64,000 nucleotides of DNA from JACKII01 sp965222315. Its GTDB lineage: Bacteria; Pseudomonadota; Alphaproteobacteria; Bin95. Positions 24,604 to 33,367 of this stretch are shown here, piece by piece (the stretch's first letter is position 1; each line of letters starts with the position of its first letter). Position numbers and translations under genes: made by a program. The notes below the pieces were generated by a model. The model searched no databases. It was not told the origin of the DNA and saw nothing but the letters and a program-made list of their open reading frames with translations. The stretch covers positions 2,232,001 through 2,296,000 of the forward strand of contig OZ244951.1 in NCBI GenBank assembly GCA_965222315.1, written 5' to 3'.

Positions 24604-24867
24604 ATGCGTGAAAAATTCGGAATAACCACTTCTGTTGCCGCGCTGTCGGTTGTGCTTGCCAGCATGGCCTCGCCGGCGTTGGCTTATATAGGGCCGGGCG
24701 CTGGCATTAGCGCGATCGGTACGTTTTTCGCCGTCATCGGTGCGGTCGTGCTGCTGATCGTCGGGTTCCTCTGGTACCCGGTGAAGCGGATGTTGCGGAA
24801 GAAGAAAGAAGCCCCGGCCCAGGCGAGCGTTGCCGACAATACCGATAGCACGCAATCCAAACCGTGA
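24604..24867 (+). CDS. Small membrane protein with signal peptide
   Basis: An 87-residue protein: a signal peptide (residues 1-27, ending SPALA), a short YIGPGAGIS loop, a single membrane helix (about 33-58, FFAVIGAVVLLIVGFLWYP), a basic cluster (KRMLRKKKE) and an Ala/Ser/Asp tail. The YIGPGAGIS motif recurs in small uncharacterised bacterial membrane proteins as far as I recall. It is the first gene after the strong promoter and its stop overlaps the start of the next membrane protein (GTGA), implying a coupled pair. I infer a structural or scaffold role in the sulfotransferase module. Confidence 0.75.
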   Translation: MREKFGITTSVAALSVVLASMASPALAYIGPGAGISAIGTFFAVIGAVVLLIVGFLWYPVKRMLRKKKEAPAQASVADNTDSTQSKP

Positions 24868-25250
24868 TTATCGCGGTCGCCATCGCGTCGATTCTCGCTT
24901 TCGTCATCGTCTTCTGGAAGGCCGGCGTCGTACCCGCCGCTCAGAAAGCCATCGCCACGGCCTCCCATGCCGGCAAGGTGATGTCCAGCAAGGAACTGGA
25001 CGATGACGTGAAGGAGAAAGAGGTCCAGAGGTCGGCAATCGGGCTGCTGGGCAGCGTCGCATCGATCACCATCCGCAGTGTGCTGGCCCTGATCGCCGCC
25101 GCAGTGCCAATTTATGGCGCAGAAGCGGCCGGCCTGGTTAGTGGTGATGCGGTGATTGATTTTCTCTCCCGATGGGACGTGATCATCATTGTGAGTGTCG
25201 TGATGATTGCAGGCTATATCGTGGGACGGCGGGTATGGCGGGCCAGGTAA
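24864..25250 (+). CDS. Small membrane protein, partner of the preceding gene
   Basis: A 128-residue protein starting at GTG 24864, overlapping the previous stop by four bases. It has an N-terminal helix (IIAVAIASILAFVIVFW), a charged soluble segment of about 45 residues (SSKELDDDVKEKEVQRS), then two further helices (IRSVLALIAAAVPIYGAEAAGLV and WDVIIIVSVVMIAGYIVG) and a basic end. I do not recognise a family. Tight coupling on both sides (the sulfotransferase start lies inside its last 16 bases) argues that its product works with them. Confidence 0.72.
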   Translation: MIIAVAIASILAFVIVFWKAGVVPAAQKAIATASHAGKVMSSKELDDDVKEKEVQRSAIGLLGSVASITIRSVLALIAAAVPIYGAEAAGLVSGDAVIDFLSRWDVIIIVSVVMIAGYIVGRRVWRAR

Positions 25251-26311
25251 GCGACTATTCCGGCCTCGACCGGTTTCTGCACAAGCTCGCGTTTTCCGGC
25301 TCTGTGGTGCAGAAAGTCGTCGGCGATCTGGATGACTCGATGTTTGCGAAATCCGGCGCCAATGTGGAGGCAGCCCGGCCGATTTTCGTGACGTCGCTGC
25401 CGCGGGCCGGCACGACCATCCTGCTTACCGCGCTGGCGAGCCTGCCGCAATTGGCGAGCCATACCTACCGCGACATGCCCTTTGTGATGGCGCCGGTACT
25501 CTGGTCCAAGCTCAGCGGCAAGTTCCAGAAGGGCAGCGACATGAAAGAGCGCGCCCATGGCGATGGCATCGAGGTCGGCTACGATAGCCCCGAGGCTTTC
25601 GAGGAAATCCTCTGGCGCGCGTTCTGGCCAGACAAGTTTACGGATACCGGCATAGGCCTCTGGACGGAAGCCGACCGCAACAGCGAGGCAGAAGCCTTTT
25701 TCCGCAAGCATATGGCGAAGATCGTGGCGCTGCGTTGCCCGGAAGGCGAGAGTGGCGGGCGCTATATCTCCAAGAACAATGCGAACGTGGCCAGACTTGA
25801 CTTGATCCCCGCCATGTTTCCGGACGCGAGCATCGTGGTGCCCGTCCGCTCCCCCATGGCGCACGCGGCCTCTTTGTTGCGCCAGCACGTGAATTTTCTG
25901 GAACAGCACAAGACCGACGCCTTCACCAAACGGTACATGCGCGACATCGGACACTTGGAGTTCGGCGACCTGCACCGGCCGATCCAGTTCCCAGGTCTGG
26001 CGGAGCGGCAGGCGGGCCTGAGCGCGGAAACGCTGGACTACTGGCTCGCCTATTGGATTGTGGCGTTCGAATATGTGCAGGCCCGGCGGGAGCGCCTGAC
26101 CATTGTCTCGCACGAGGCAGTCTGCAATCACGGCCCGGCTACGACAGAACGGCTGTTTGAGGCGCTCGGCATCGACGCGGATGACAAGAAGGCAAGCGTT
26201 GCCGCTTTCTTCAAGCCGGAGGCGGCGAGGGGGCGCGAATACCCTGCGCATGACGCGGCGCTGCGGGACGAAGCCGAGGCGCTCTATTCCGCTCTGACGG
26301 CTGGATCATAG
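25235..26311 (+). CDS. Sulfotransferase family protein
   Basis: A 358-residue cytoplasmic protein with the PAPS-binding signature of sulfotransferases: the 5'-phosphosulfate loop TSLPRAGTTILLTAL at about residue 50 and a 3'-phosphate region VVPVRSPMAHAASLL near 205. Such enzymes move sulfate from PAPS to hydroxyls of sugars, lipids or small molecules; the acceptor is unknown. The start ATG 25235 lies inside the end of the preceding gene, preceded by a GGGACGG stretch. Its place between two membrane proteins and an arylsulfotransferase-like protein points to a product that is sulfated at the membrane or exported. Confidence 0.82.
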   Translation: MAGQVSDYSGLDRFLHKLAFSGSVVQKVVGDLDDSMFAKSGANVEAARPIFVTSLPRAGTTILLTALASLPQLASHTYRDMPFVMAPVLWSKLSGKFQKGSDMKERAHGDGIEVGYDSPEAFEEILWRAFWPDKFTDTGIGLWTEADRNSEAEAFFRKHMAKIVALRCPEGESGGRYISKNNANVARLDLIPAMFPDASIVVPVRSPMAHAASLLRQHVNFLEQHKTDAFTKRYMRDIGHLEFGDLHRPIQFPGLAERQAGLSAETLDYWLAYWIVAFEYVQARRERLTIVSHEAVCNHGPATTERLFEALGIDADDKKASVAAFFKPEAARGREYPAHDAALRDEAEALYSALTAGS

Positions 26312-26366
26312 CACCCGGCCGGTCTGCGTGCCGGACCGGCGTTCAATAAGAGATTGGGATACGCCC

Positions 26367-27665
26367 ATGCTGCGCTGGCTTGGCGACAACTTCTTCAAAT
26401 GCATGAGCATTCTCTCGGCCGTGCTGCTGATTTTTGTGGGCGGCCTGGTGCTTGGCACGTTCCAATGGGGCCCAGCCCAACTGGTCATTGTGGCCAAGAA
26501 CGTGGTGAAGGACCTGAAGCGGAACGCCGGGGCTTATTTCCAGGATGTGCCGACCCAGCACCTGCGGCCCAACCGCTTCGGCAAGACCGGGGTGGACGTA
26601 ACAGCCCCGGACAAGGTGCAGCCGGGCGTCACCTTCATCACCGGGCTTTTCGGCCGGAAACTGGGCGCGCGGCTCTACGCGGCGAATGGCGACCTCCTGC
26701 ACGAATGGCCAATAGACTTCTTTTCCATCGCCGCCGCGGAAATGGCCTATCCTTTCGATGCGCTGATCCACGGCGATATTCTTTACGAGAACGGAGATTT
26801 CGTCGCGAATTTCGACGGCCGCGGCATCGTCCGGTCGTCGGCCTGCGGCGATATCCTCTGGCAGAACCGGGACCGTAGCCACCATTCGATCGACGTGGAT
26901 GACAATGGCGATCTCTGGACGACTGTCTACACCGACACCTACAACGAACCGGCACTCACTAGCGCGCCTTTCGAATTCGACGCGATCGCCCGGTTCGACG
27001 CCAATACCGGCGAGAAGCTGGAGCAAATCGACCTGGTGCAGGCGCTGGTCAGGTCGGACAAGGTGGGCCTTGCGCTCGCGAATTCCCTGAAGCTGAATGA
27101 CATGATGCACCTGAACGACGCGGAGGTGCTTAGCGCGCGCATGGCCGATGCCTTCCCCATGTTCGAGGCGGGAGATATTGCGTTATCGTCAAGGAATTAC
27201 AGCCAAATTTGGGTGTTGGACCGCAAAACGCAGACGGTGAAGTGGTTCTATATGGGCGCGGTAATCGGCCAGCATGACCCGGACTTCCAGCCGGACGGCA
27301 CGATTACCATTTTCGACAACCGGCCGGGCGGCGCGCCGACAGAGGCGAATGGCTATAAGGGCCACCGCGGCGGCAGCCGTATCGTGGCGGTCGATCCCGC
27401 CACCGGCGAGCACAGGGTTGCCTATGCCTCCGACAGCCGGAACACCTTCTACACCGCCTATCGCGGCAAGCATCAGGTGCTGGACAACGGCAACATCCTG
27501 ATCACCGAGACCGATGCCGGGCGGGTGTTCGAGGTCACTCCGGATGGGGAGATCGTCTGGTCGTTTATCAACGGCTATGACGAGACCCAGGTAGGCTGGG
27601 TGATGAAAGCGACCAAGTACCCGGAGAGTTTCGCGGATTTTGCCAAAGCTGGTTGCCCCGGCTAA
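26367..27665 (+). CDS. Membrane-anchored arylsulfotransferase (ASST)-like protein
   Basis: A 432-residue protein starting MLRWLGDNFFKCM with one N-terminal membrane helix (about residues 12-33) and a long beta-propeller-like remainder. The repeats of the form GD.LWQN.DRSHHSIDVDDNGDLW, DFQPDGTITIFDN and HQVLDNGNILITETDAGRVFEV are those of ASST-type proteins, which move sulfate between phenolic or phosphoester donors and acceptors without PAPS. The conserved histidines in SHHSID and KGHRGG are candidate catalytic or binding residues. It lies 55 bases after the PAPS-type sulfotransferase, so a two-step sulfate transfer across the membrane is conceivable. Function beyond family resemblance is inference. 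Confidence 0.75.
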   Translation: MLRWLGDNFFKCMSILSAVLLIFVGGLVLGTFQWGPAQLVIVAKNVVKDLKRNAGAYFQDVPTQHLRPNRFGKTGVDVTAPDKVQPGVTFITGLFGRKLGARLYAANGDLLHEWPIDFFSIAAAEMAYPFDALIHGDILYENGDFVANFDGRGIVRSSACGDILWQNRDRSHHSIDVDDNGDLWTTVYTDTYNEPALTSAPFEFDAIARFDANTGEKLEQIDLVQALVRSDKVGLALANSLKLNDMMHLNDAEVLSARMADAFPMFEAGDIALSSRNYSQIWVLDRKTQTVKWFYMGAVIGQHDPDFQPDGTITIFDNRPGGAPTEANGYKGHRGGSRIVAVDPATGEHRVAYASDSRNTFYTAYRGKHQVLDNGNILITETDAGRVFEVTPDGEIVWSFINGYDETQVGWVMKATKYPESFADFAKAGCPG

Positions 27666-27717
27666 AGTCTCAAGCGACAGATCGCTGCTATAGCGCCATC
27701 CCGAAGGAACGCCTTTC

Positions 27718-29463
27718 ATGAACCTGATGTCTCCCGCCTGGGTGCCCTACCACAAGGATGCCGAGTCGAACCCGGCGGCCTATATCGCGCCGGATGCGAG
27801 CGGCCAGAATTTCTACGATATCGACCCGGCGCTGCATCATATCCTCGACCTCTACATGCCACCGGAGGAGCGAGCGCACTTCGCCCCGCATATGCGCCAC
27901 TTGGGCCATGTCGCCGGCAACGAGTTGGACGCGCTGGCCCGCACGGCGGAGCGGCATCCCCCGGTGCTGCACGCCCGTGACCGCTATGGCCGCGACGAGG
28001 ACTGGATCGAGTATCACGGCAGCTACCGCGAGATGGAGAAGATCGCCTTCTTCGATACCGGCTTCCAGGCGATGACCAACCGCGGCGGCGTGATGGGCTG
28101 GCCGGACAAGCTCAGCTACATCACCAAATATGCGTTCCAGTACCTGTTCGTGCAGGCTGAGTTCGGCCTGATGTGCCCGATTTCGGCGACCGACACCTCG
28201 GCGTTCCTGATCAACCGCTATGCGGACCCGGAGACGCACGCGCTCTACTTCAACCGCATGACGAGCACGGACCCGAAGGATTTCCTCTCCGGCGCGCAGT
28301 TCATGACGGAGAAGTCCGGGGGCTCGGACGTGGGGCAGATCGAACTTACCGCCGTGAATGAAGGCGGCGAGTGGCGGCTCTATGGGGAGAAGTGGTTCTG
28401 TAGCGCTACCGATGGCGCGGTCGGGCTGCTGCTTGCCCGGCCGGAGGGTGCCGTTGGCGGTACGCGCGGGCTGGCGCTGTTCGCCCTGCCGCGGGTCTGC
28501 CCGGACGGCAGCCGCAACCGCTACCGCATTGCTCGTCTGAAGGATAAGATGGGCACGAAGTCGATGGCGTCGGGCGAACTGATCTTTAACGGCGCTCTGG
28601 CCCACTTGCTCGGCGACGAGACCAAGGGTCTGAAGCAGATGATGGACCAGGTAAACCTGTCCCGTCTGAGCCATGGCGTACGGGCAGCGGCGATGATGCA
28701 ACGTTGCTGGAACGAGGCGAAGGCAGTAGCGGGCAATCGCCGCGCTTTCGGCAAGGGCCTGATGGAATTCCCGCTGCTGCGCCGCCAACTGCTGGACGTG
28801 CTGCTGCCGACGGCCCAGTCGGTCAGCATGTTCGCCTACACCGCCCACATGATGGACCGCGCGCAGAAAGGCGATGCGCACGCCGCCAAGCAGCTCCGCA
28901 TCATGACGCCCTTGCTGAAATACCAGACGGCGCGGGACAATATCGGCGTGGCTGGCGCGTCCATGGAGACCCGTGGCGGCAATGGCTATATCGAGGACTG
29001 GGTAAACCCGCGGCTGGTGCGCGACGCCCATATCGGCGTGCTCTGGGAAGGCACCAGCAACATCAACTCGCTGGACATCATTACCCGCGCGGTGGCGAAG
29101 GAAGAGGCGCACCGGGAATTGCAGGAAGGCATCCGCGAGAAGCTGGAGGATGTTCCGGCCCAGGTGCGCGGGCGTTACCAGTCGCTGATGGACAAGGCCG
29201 TCGACTTCGCCGAGCGCGTGGCGCGGGAGCCGGAGAGCGAACATCTCTGCCGGAAGGCATCGTCTGCGCTGTACCACGCCACCAGCGCCGCTCTCATGGC
29301 CTGGGAAGGCGCTACGGCGGAAGCCGCGGGCAAGACCACCAACCGCGTTGCGCTGGCCCAGTTGGTTGAGGACACCCGCCTCGCGCCGCAAGACCCGTTC
29401 GGCACGGACGATCTGGGCCGGGCAGGGGCCCTGGTGGACCAGGCGCTGGCAGCGAGCGCCTGA
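27718..29463 (+). CDS. Acyl-CoA dehydrogenase (about 580 residues)
   Basis: A 581-residue FAD enzyme of the larger AidB-like/FadE-type acyl-CoA dehydrogenase group, oxidising an acyl-CoA at the alpha-beta position. Segments seen: LMCPISATDTSAFLINR near 150, the FAD/substrate loop TEKSGGSDVGQIELTA near 198, KWFCSATDG near 222, LGDETKGLKQMM near 297, ETRGGNGYIEDW near 418 and WEGTSNI near 442. The C-terminal 120 residues are the extra helical domain of this group. It starts 52 bases after the arylsulfotransferase-like gene and may be on the same transcript. A palindromic repeat follows it. Confidence 0.9.
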   Translation: MNLMSPAWVPYHKDAESNPAAYIAPDASGQNFYDIDPALHHILDLYMPPEERAHFAPHMRHLGHVAGNELDALARTAERHPPVLHARDRYGRDEDWIEYHGSYREMEKIAFFDTGFQAMTNRGGVMGWPDKLSYITKYAFQYLFVQAEFGLMCPISATDTSAFLINRYADPETHALYFNRMTSTDPKDFLSGAQFMTEKSGGSDVGQIELTAVNEGGEWRLYGEKWFCSATDGAVGLLLARPEGAVGGTRGLALFALPRVCPDGSRNRYRIARLKDKMGTKSMASGELIFNGALAHLLGDETKGLKQMMDQVNLSRLSHGVRAAAMMQRCWNEAKAVAGNRRAFGKGLMEFPLLRRQLLDVLLPTAQSVSMFAYTAHMMDRAQKGDAHAAKQLRIMTPLLKYQTARDNIGVAGASMETRGGNGYIEDWVNPRLVRDAHIGVLWEGTSNINSLDIITRAVAKEEAHRELQEGIREKLEDVPAQVRGRYQSLMDKAVDFAERVAREPESEHLCRKASSALYHATSAALMAWEGATAEAAGKTTNRVALAQLVEDTRLAPQDPFGTDDLGRAGALVDQALAASA

Positions 29464-29477
29464 CGAATTCGCCACTC

Positions 29478-29573
29478 CCTTCATCTCGAGTAGCGGCAGA
29501 GCCGCGTATCGAGAGATACCCGACGTTGTAACAATATCCCTGGATACACCGCTTCGCGGCACTCGGGATGAAA
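29478..29573. repeat. Palindromic MITE-like repeat, copy A
   Basis: Outer arms CCTTCATCTCGAGT at the left and ACTCGGGATGAA at the right pair with one mismatch. Inside lie two small hairpins, GCGGC-AGA-GCCGC (29493-29505) and CCGC-TTC-GCGG (29549-29559), and a conserved TATCGAGAG. Copy B at 53341-53439 has the same outer arms and layout but different hairpin stems that still pair. The right arm contains an ATG (29568) that can be mistaken for the start of the next gene. Confidence 0.8.
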
Positions 29574-29591
29574 TTTGAGAGGAAAAGCCCT

Positions 29592-30638
29592 GTGAAAATC
29601 TCTATCGGCATTGGCAGCCACTCCTCCCGCGACATCAAAGGCGCGGTCGAGTATGTGCAGGCGGCGGACCGGCTTGGCGTGGACTGTGTCTGGTCGGCGG
29701 AAGCATGGGCGCAGGACGCCTGCACCAGCCTCGCCTACATGGCGGCGCTGACCAAGAACATTCATATCGGCACCGCGATCATGCAGATCAGCGCCCGCGC
29801 GCCATCCATGACCGCCATGACGGCGCTGTCGCTCTGGGATTTGTCGGGCGGGCGGTTCCGCCTGGGGCTCGGCGTGAGTGGGCCGCAGGTGGTGGAGGGC
29901 TTGCAGGGCGTCTCCTTCGCCAAGCCGCTGACCCGCCTGCGCGAGACCGTCGATATCTGCAAGATGGCCTTCCGCGGCGAGAAGCTGCAATACGAAGGCC
30001 AAGTCTTCCAACTGCCGCGGCCCGGCGGGGAAGGTAAGGCGCTGCGCCTGGAATTCCCGCCGTGTCCGATCCCGGTCTATCTGGCGACGCTGGGGCCAAA
30101 ATCGCTGGAGTATACTGGCGAGGCCGCCGATGGCTGGCTCGGCACCAGCTTCTCGCCCGACTATCCGGAGGCTCACCTGGATTTTATAGCAGCGGGAGCA
30201 AAAAAAGCGGGGCGCTCGCTTGCCGATATCGACATTACGGCGACGGTCAGCGTCTCGATCGGGGAAAATGTCGAGGAACTCATCGACAGCAAACGCATGG
30301 GCGTCGCCTTCCAAATGGGAGCGATGGGCTCGAAACAGACCAATTTCTACAATGAGGCCGTTCAGCGCTCGGGCTACCAGGACGATGCGCTTGCGATCCA
30401 GGCGCTCTGGAAAGAGGGCAAGCGCGACGAGGCAGCCGCCCGCGTCCCGGACGCCCTGGTGACGCAGTTCCAGGCCATCGGCACGCCGGACATGATCCGC
30501 GAGCGTTTCCTAAAATACAAGGCGGCCGGTGTGAACAGCCTGAGCATCCGCACGGACGAAAAAGCGCCGATGCCCGAGCGGATCAAGCTGTTGGAACAAG
30601 TGATGGATGTCGCCAATGGGGTGAAGGCCGCGGCTTAG
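29592..30638 (+). CDS. LLM class (luciferase-like) flavin or F420-dependent oxidoreductase
   Basis: A 348-residue TIM-barrel protein of the bacterial-luciferase-like superfamily, which uses FMN or F420 for oxidation or monooxygenation. VKISIGIGSHSSRD forms strand 1, GVDCVWSAEAWAQDACTSLAYMAA strand 2 and its helix, IHIGTAIMQISARAPSMTAM the cofactor strand, RFRLGLGVSGPQVVEG the next loop, and PVYLATLGPKSLEYTGEAADGW the second half. The start is taken as GTG 29592 with GAGAGGA eight bases upstream, because the ATG at 29568 lies within a repeat arm. The GVSGPQVVEG loop is more typical of F420-binding members. Substrate unknown. Confidence 0.85.
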   Translation: MKISIGIGSHSSRDIKGAVEYVQAADRLGVDCVWSAEAWAQDACTSLAYMAALTKNIHIGTAIMQISARAPSMTAMTALSLWDLSGGRFRLGLGVSGPQVVEGLQGVSFAKPLTRLRETVDICKMAFRGEKLQYEGQVFQLPRPGGEGKALRLEFPPCPIPVYLATLGPKSLEYTGEAADGWLGTSFSPDYPEAHLDFIAAGAKKAGRSLADIDITATVSVSIGENVEELIDSKRMGVAFQMGAMGSKQTNFYNEAVQRSGYQDDALAIQALWKEGKRDEAAARVPDALVTQFQAIGTPDMIRERFLKYKAAGVNSLSIRTDEKAPMPERIKLLEQVMDVANGVKAAA

Positions 30639-30806
30639 TTGCCCTCTTTATACGTGTGTTGACCAGCTTTCCGGCAAAATAACCAAAGTAAATGATCAAA
30701 GGTGAGCGAGATTAAGATGGACAATAGCTGCGAAAACCCCTGTGGAGCATTGTCTGCGACCATCTTTTTTCGTTGAGATAGCTTGGTAATTGTCGTTCTT
30801 GCAAAA

Positions 30807-30817
30807 CCTCAGTGAGG
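30807..30817. promoter_or_regulatory. Short palindrome before the RTX gene
   Basis: CCTCAGTGAGG, a perfect 11-base palindrome around a central G, 20 bases before the RTX start. It sits in a 198-base, relatively A/T-rich gap in which I see no convincing paired promoter boxes. It could be an operator. Confidence 0.25.
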
Positions 30818-30836
30818 TATAAGGAACATCATTGGA

Positions 30837-33326
30837 ATGTCACAAATCAAGCTGACTAACGCCGATATTGCGGTTTTCGACAGTCCGAGTTTCGTCGATT
30901 CTGGTGGAAGCTCTTCTTCTGAATCGGACAATGTTCAAGCAGCGTTCGCGGGCCTCGGTCATAACGTAACCACCTTCATTGCAACCGACGCGGCAGGCAT
31001 AAACACTGCGATCGCTGGCAAAGATGTCATTGCTTTCCCGGAATTTGAGATTGGCACGTATCTCCCTAACCCTGCTGCATCGCAAGCGATCAGCGACTAC
31101 GTTGCTGGCGGTGGAACGCTCATAAAATTCGGATTCAGCGGCAACAACGGTGCGTTTCTCAACACTGTCTTCGGTTTTTCGGTCTCCGAGACCAGCGCTG
31201 GCTTCGTATCGCTCCAACAGGCAGCTACAACAGGCACGCCGTTTGAGGATGATGCTGTCAACTTGTCCAGCAATAATGGAACTGAAGGCCTTACAGTGGC
31301 TTCGTTACCAGTTGGGGCGGAAGCATTCTACGTATCCGGCAGCGTTGCAACCGTTGCATGGATTCAGTTCGGGGCCGGACAGATATTCTACCTCGGCTGG
31401 GATTGGTTTAACGGCGCTCCCGTAGGTTCGCAGGACAATGGCTGGCTGAATGTTCTCGACAGTTCCGTCAGTAGACTGGGCGATCTGGGCACCACAGGCG
31501 ATGATAATCTGACCGGAACCCCAGGCGATGACATAATTAATGCACTGGCCGGCGATGACGTCGTTGCCGGCGAAGCAGGCAATGACCTTTTGATCGGCGG
31601 GCCAGGGGCCGATGCGCTGGATGGCGGACCAGGAAGCGATACGGCCAGTTTTTTCAGCGCAACCGCGGGTGTGACCGCGAACCTTGCTGACCCAAGCGCA
31701 AACACCGGCGATGCCAGCGGTGACACCTATACGAACATCGAAAATCTCAGCGGATCAAATTTTAATGACATATTGATCGGCGATGCTGGCGATAATGAAT
31801 TAACCGGACGAGCGGGTGACGATACGCTCGACGGCGGAGCCGGAAATGATACAGCTGTATTCCAGTCCCTGGGCATTTCGGTCGATTTGACTCTAACCGG
31901 GCCGCAGGATACGGGCGATGGAATTGACACTCTCATCAACATTGAAAACCTTGCCACCAGCGGTGGCAACGATTCACTGACGGGGGATGCCAATGCGAAC
32001 ACACTTGATGCCGGAGCGGGGGACGACAGCCTAACCGGCGGCGATGGCGACGACACACTAATAGGGGGCATTGGCGACGACATACTCGCAGGCGGCTTGG
32101 GCAACGATACCATCATAGGCGGCGATGATATCGATACGGCACTGTTCGGGGATGCCAATGTGGTGGTCGATCTCGCGAATAGTGCTGCTCAAGATACCGG
32201 CGAAGGGTTGGACCAGATCACCGGTGTCGAAAACCTCCGATCTGGTGCCGGCGATGATCAATTGGCCGGGGATGACAGCGCCAACATCTTGGATGGTGGT
32301 GACGGAAATGACAGCCTTCTCGGCTATAGCGGCGATGACACCCTGATCGGCGGTAGCGGCTCCGATATTCTGAACGGGCAGCTTGGCGACGACGTAATGC
32401 AGGGCGGAACGGGAAACGACTTCTATGTTGTCAATTCTAACTTCGACCGGGTTTTGGAAGAGCCCGGCGAAGGCATAGACACCATCCGCGCCAGCATTAC
32501 CTATTCTTTAAATGCGAAATCGGTCCACCTCGAGAACCTAGTGCTGGGCGGGACTGCACCGATCGACGGTTTCGGCAATGACATTGACAATGTCGTCACC
32601 GGAAACAATAACGCCAACTCCCTCGAAGGCGGCCTGGGTGACGATGTCCTGAATGGCCTTGGCGGGATGGATGTTCTCAAGGGCGGTGCCGGAAACGACC
32701 GGCTTAACGGCGGTAGCGGCAACGACCTCCTCTTTGGAGGATTGGGCGACGATTTTTTCATCGTCGACCGGACGACTGATCTTGTAATTGAGTATGCTGG
32801 TGAAGGCTATGACACGGTTGTCAGTTCAGCGCCATTTTACTCCCTGAACCATCACAGTCAGGCAATTGAAGCTATCCGCTTAGCCGGAAGCGGTAATATT
32901 GAGGCCGTCGGCAATCAAGCCGATAATCTGATCGGCGGTCAGGCTGGCGATAACCGGCTGAGCGGCGGGCTTGGCAACGATACGATCTTCGGCAATGCGG
33001 GCGACGATTTTCTGAATGGTGGTGCAGGCGCGGATTACCTACTGGGCGGCATTGGCGATGACATCCTAAACGGCGGCTTCGATTCAGACCGGGACACGTT
33101 CATTTTCGAGGACAATTTCGGCCAGGATATCATACAGGCGTTTGATAACGTGAATGAAGATGTGATCAATCTGGCGAGCGTCACAAATATCATGGACTTC
33201 GCAGACTTGCAGACCAACCACCTCACTCAAGTCGGCGCTGACACTGTCATCGCGGACGGGGCCAACACCATTACGGTCCTGAACACCGCAAGTTCAACAC
33301 TTGATATCGCCGACTTTGCTTTTTGA
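30837..33326 (+). CDS. Secreted RTX-type calcium-binding repeat protein
   Basis: An 829-residue acidic protein with no Sec signal. Residues 1-215 form a globular domain (TNADIAVFDSPSF, GKDVIAFPEFEIGTYLPN, ISDYVAGGGTLIKFG), which resembles the Rossmann-like ThuA/class I amidotransferase-like folds. From about residue 220 to 780 there are six blocks of GGxGxDxLx nonapeptides that bind calcium and fold as parallel beta-rolls. The final 50 residues end in LDIADFAF, suitable as a C-terminal type I secretion signal. No ABC/HlyD/TolC secretion genes are adjacent. Codon use is visibly more A/T-tolerant than the neighbours, as often seen for secreted repeat proteins or acquired genes. Likely role: extracellular adhesin, S-layer-like or enzyme-like protein; not determinable. 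Confidence 0.88.
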   Translation: MSQIKLTNADIAVFDSPSFVDSGGSSSSESDNVQAAFAGLGHNVTTFIATDAAGINTAIAGKDVIAFPEFEIGTYLPNPAASQAISDYVAGGGTLIKFGFSGNNGAFLNTVFGFSVSETSAGFVSLQQAATTGTPFEDDAVNLSSNNGTEGLTVASLPVGAEAFYVSGSVATVAWIQFGAGQIFYLGWDWFNGAPVGSQDNGWLNVLDSSVSRLGDLGTTGDDNLTGTPGDDIINALAGDDVVAGEAGNDLLIGGPGADALDGGPGSDTASFFSATAGVTANLADPSANTGDASGDTYTNIENLSGSNFNDILIGDAGDNELTGRAGDDTLDGGAGNDTAVFQSLGISVDLTLTGPQDTGDGIDTLINIENLATSGGNDSLTGDANANTLDAGAGDDSLTGGDGDDTLIGGIGDDILAGGLGNDTIIGGDDIDTALFGDANVVVDLANSAAQDTGEGLDQITGVENLRSGAGDDQLAGDDSANILDGGDGNDSLLGYSGDDTLIGGSGSDILNGQLGDDVMQGGTGNDFYVVNSNFDRVLEEPGEGIDTIRASITYSLNAKSVHLENLVLGGTAPIDGFGNDIDNVVTGNNNANSLEGGLGDDVLNGLGGMDVLKGGAGNDRLNGGSGNDLLFGGLGDDFFIVDRTTDLVIEYAGEGYDTVVSSAPFYSLNHHSQAIEAIRLAGSGNIEAVGNQADNLIGGQAGDNRLSGGLGNDTIFGNAGDDFLNGGAGADYLLGGIGDDILNGGFDSDRDTFIFEDNFGQDIIQAFDNVNEDVINLASVTNIMDFADLQTNHLTQVGADTVIADGANTITVLNTASSTLDIADFAF

Positions 33327-33367
33327 CGCTTCCCTCCAAATTTCGTGCTTAGGCCGTAAGACTAGCC

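Noticed and set aside
27688..29562. A 624-codon open frame on the minus strand
   Set aside because: It mirrors the acyl-CoA dehydrogenase gene in high-GC codon phase and has no domain; a typical antisense shadow.
29568..29591. ATG at 29568 as the start of the luciferase-like gene
   Set aside because: It lies in the right arm of the palindromic repeat and adds eight unrelated residues; the GTG at 29592 has a better ribosome site and matches the family N-terminus.
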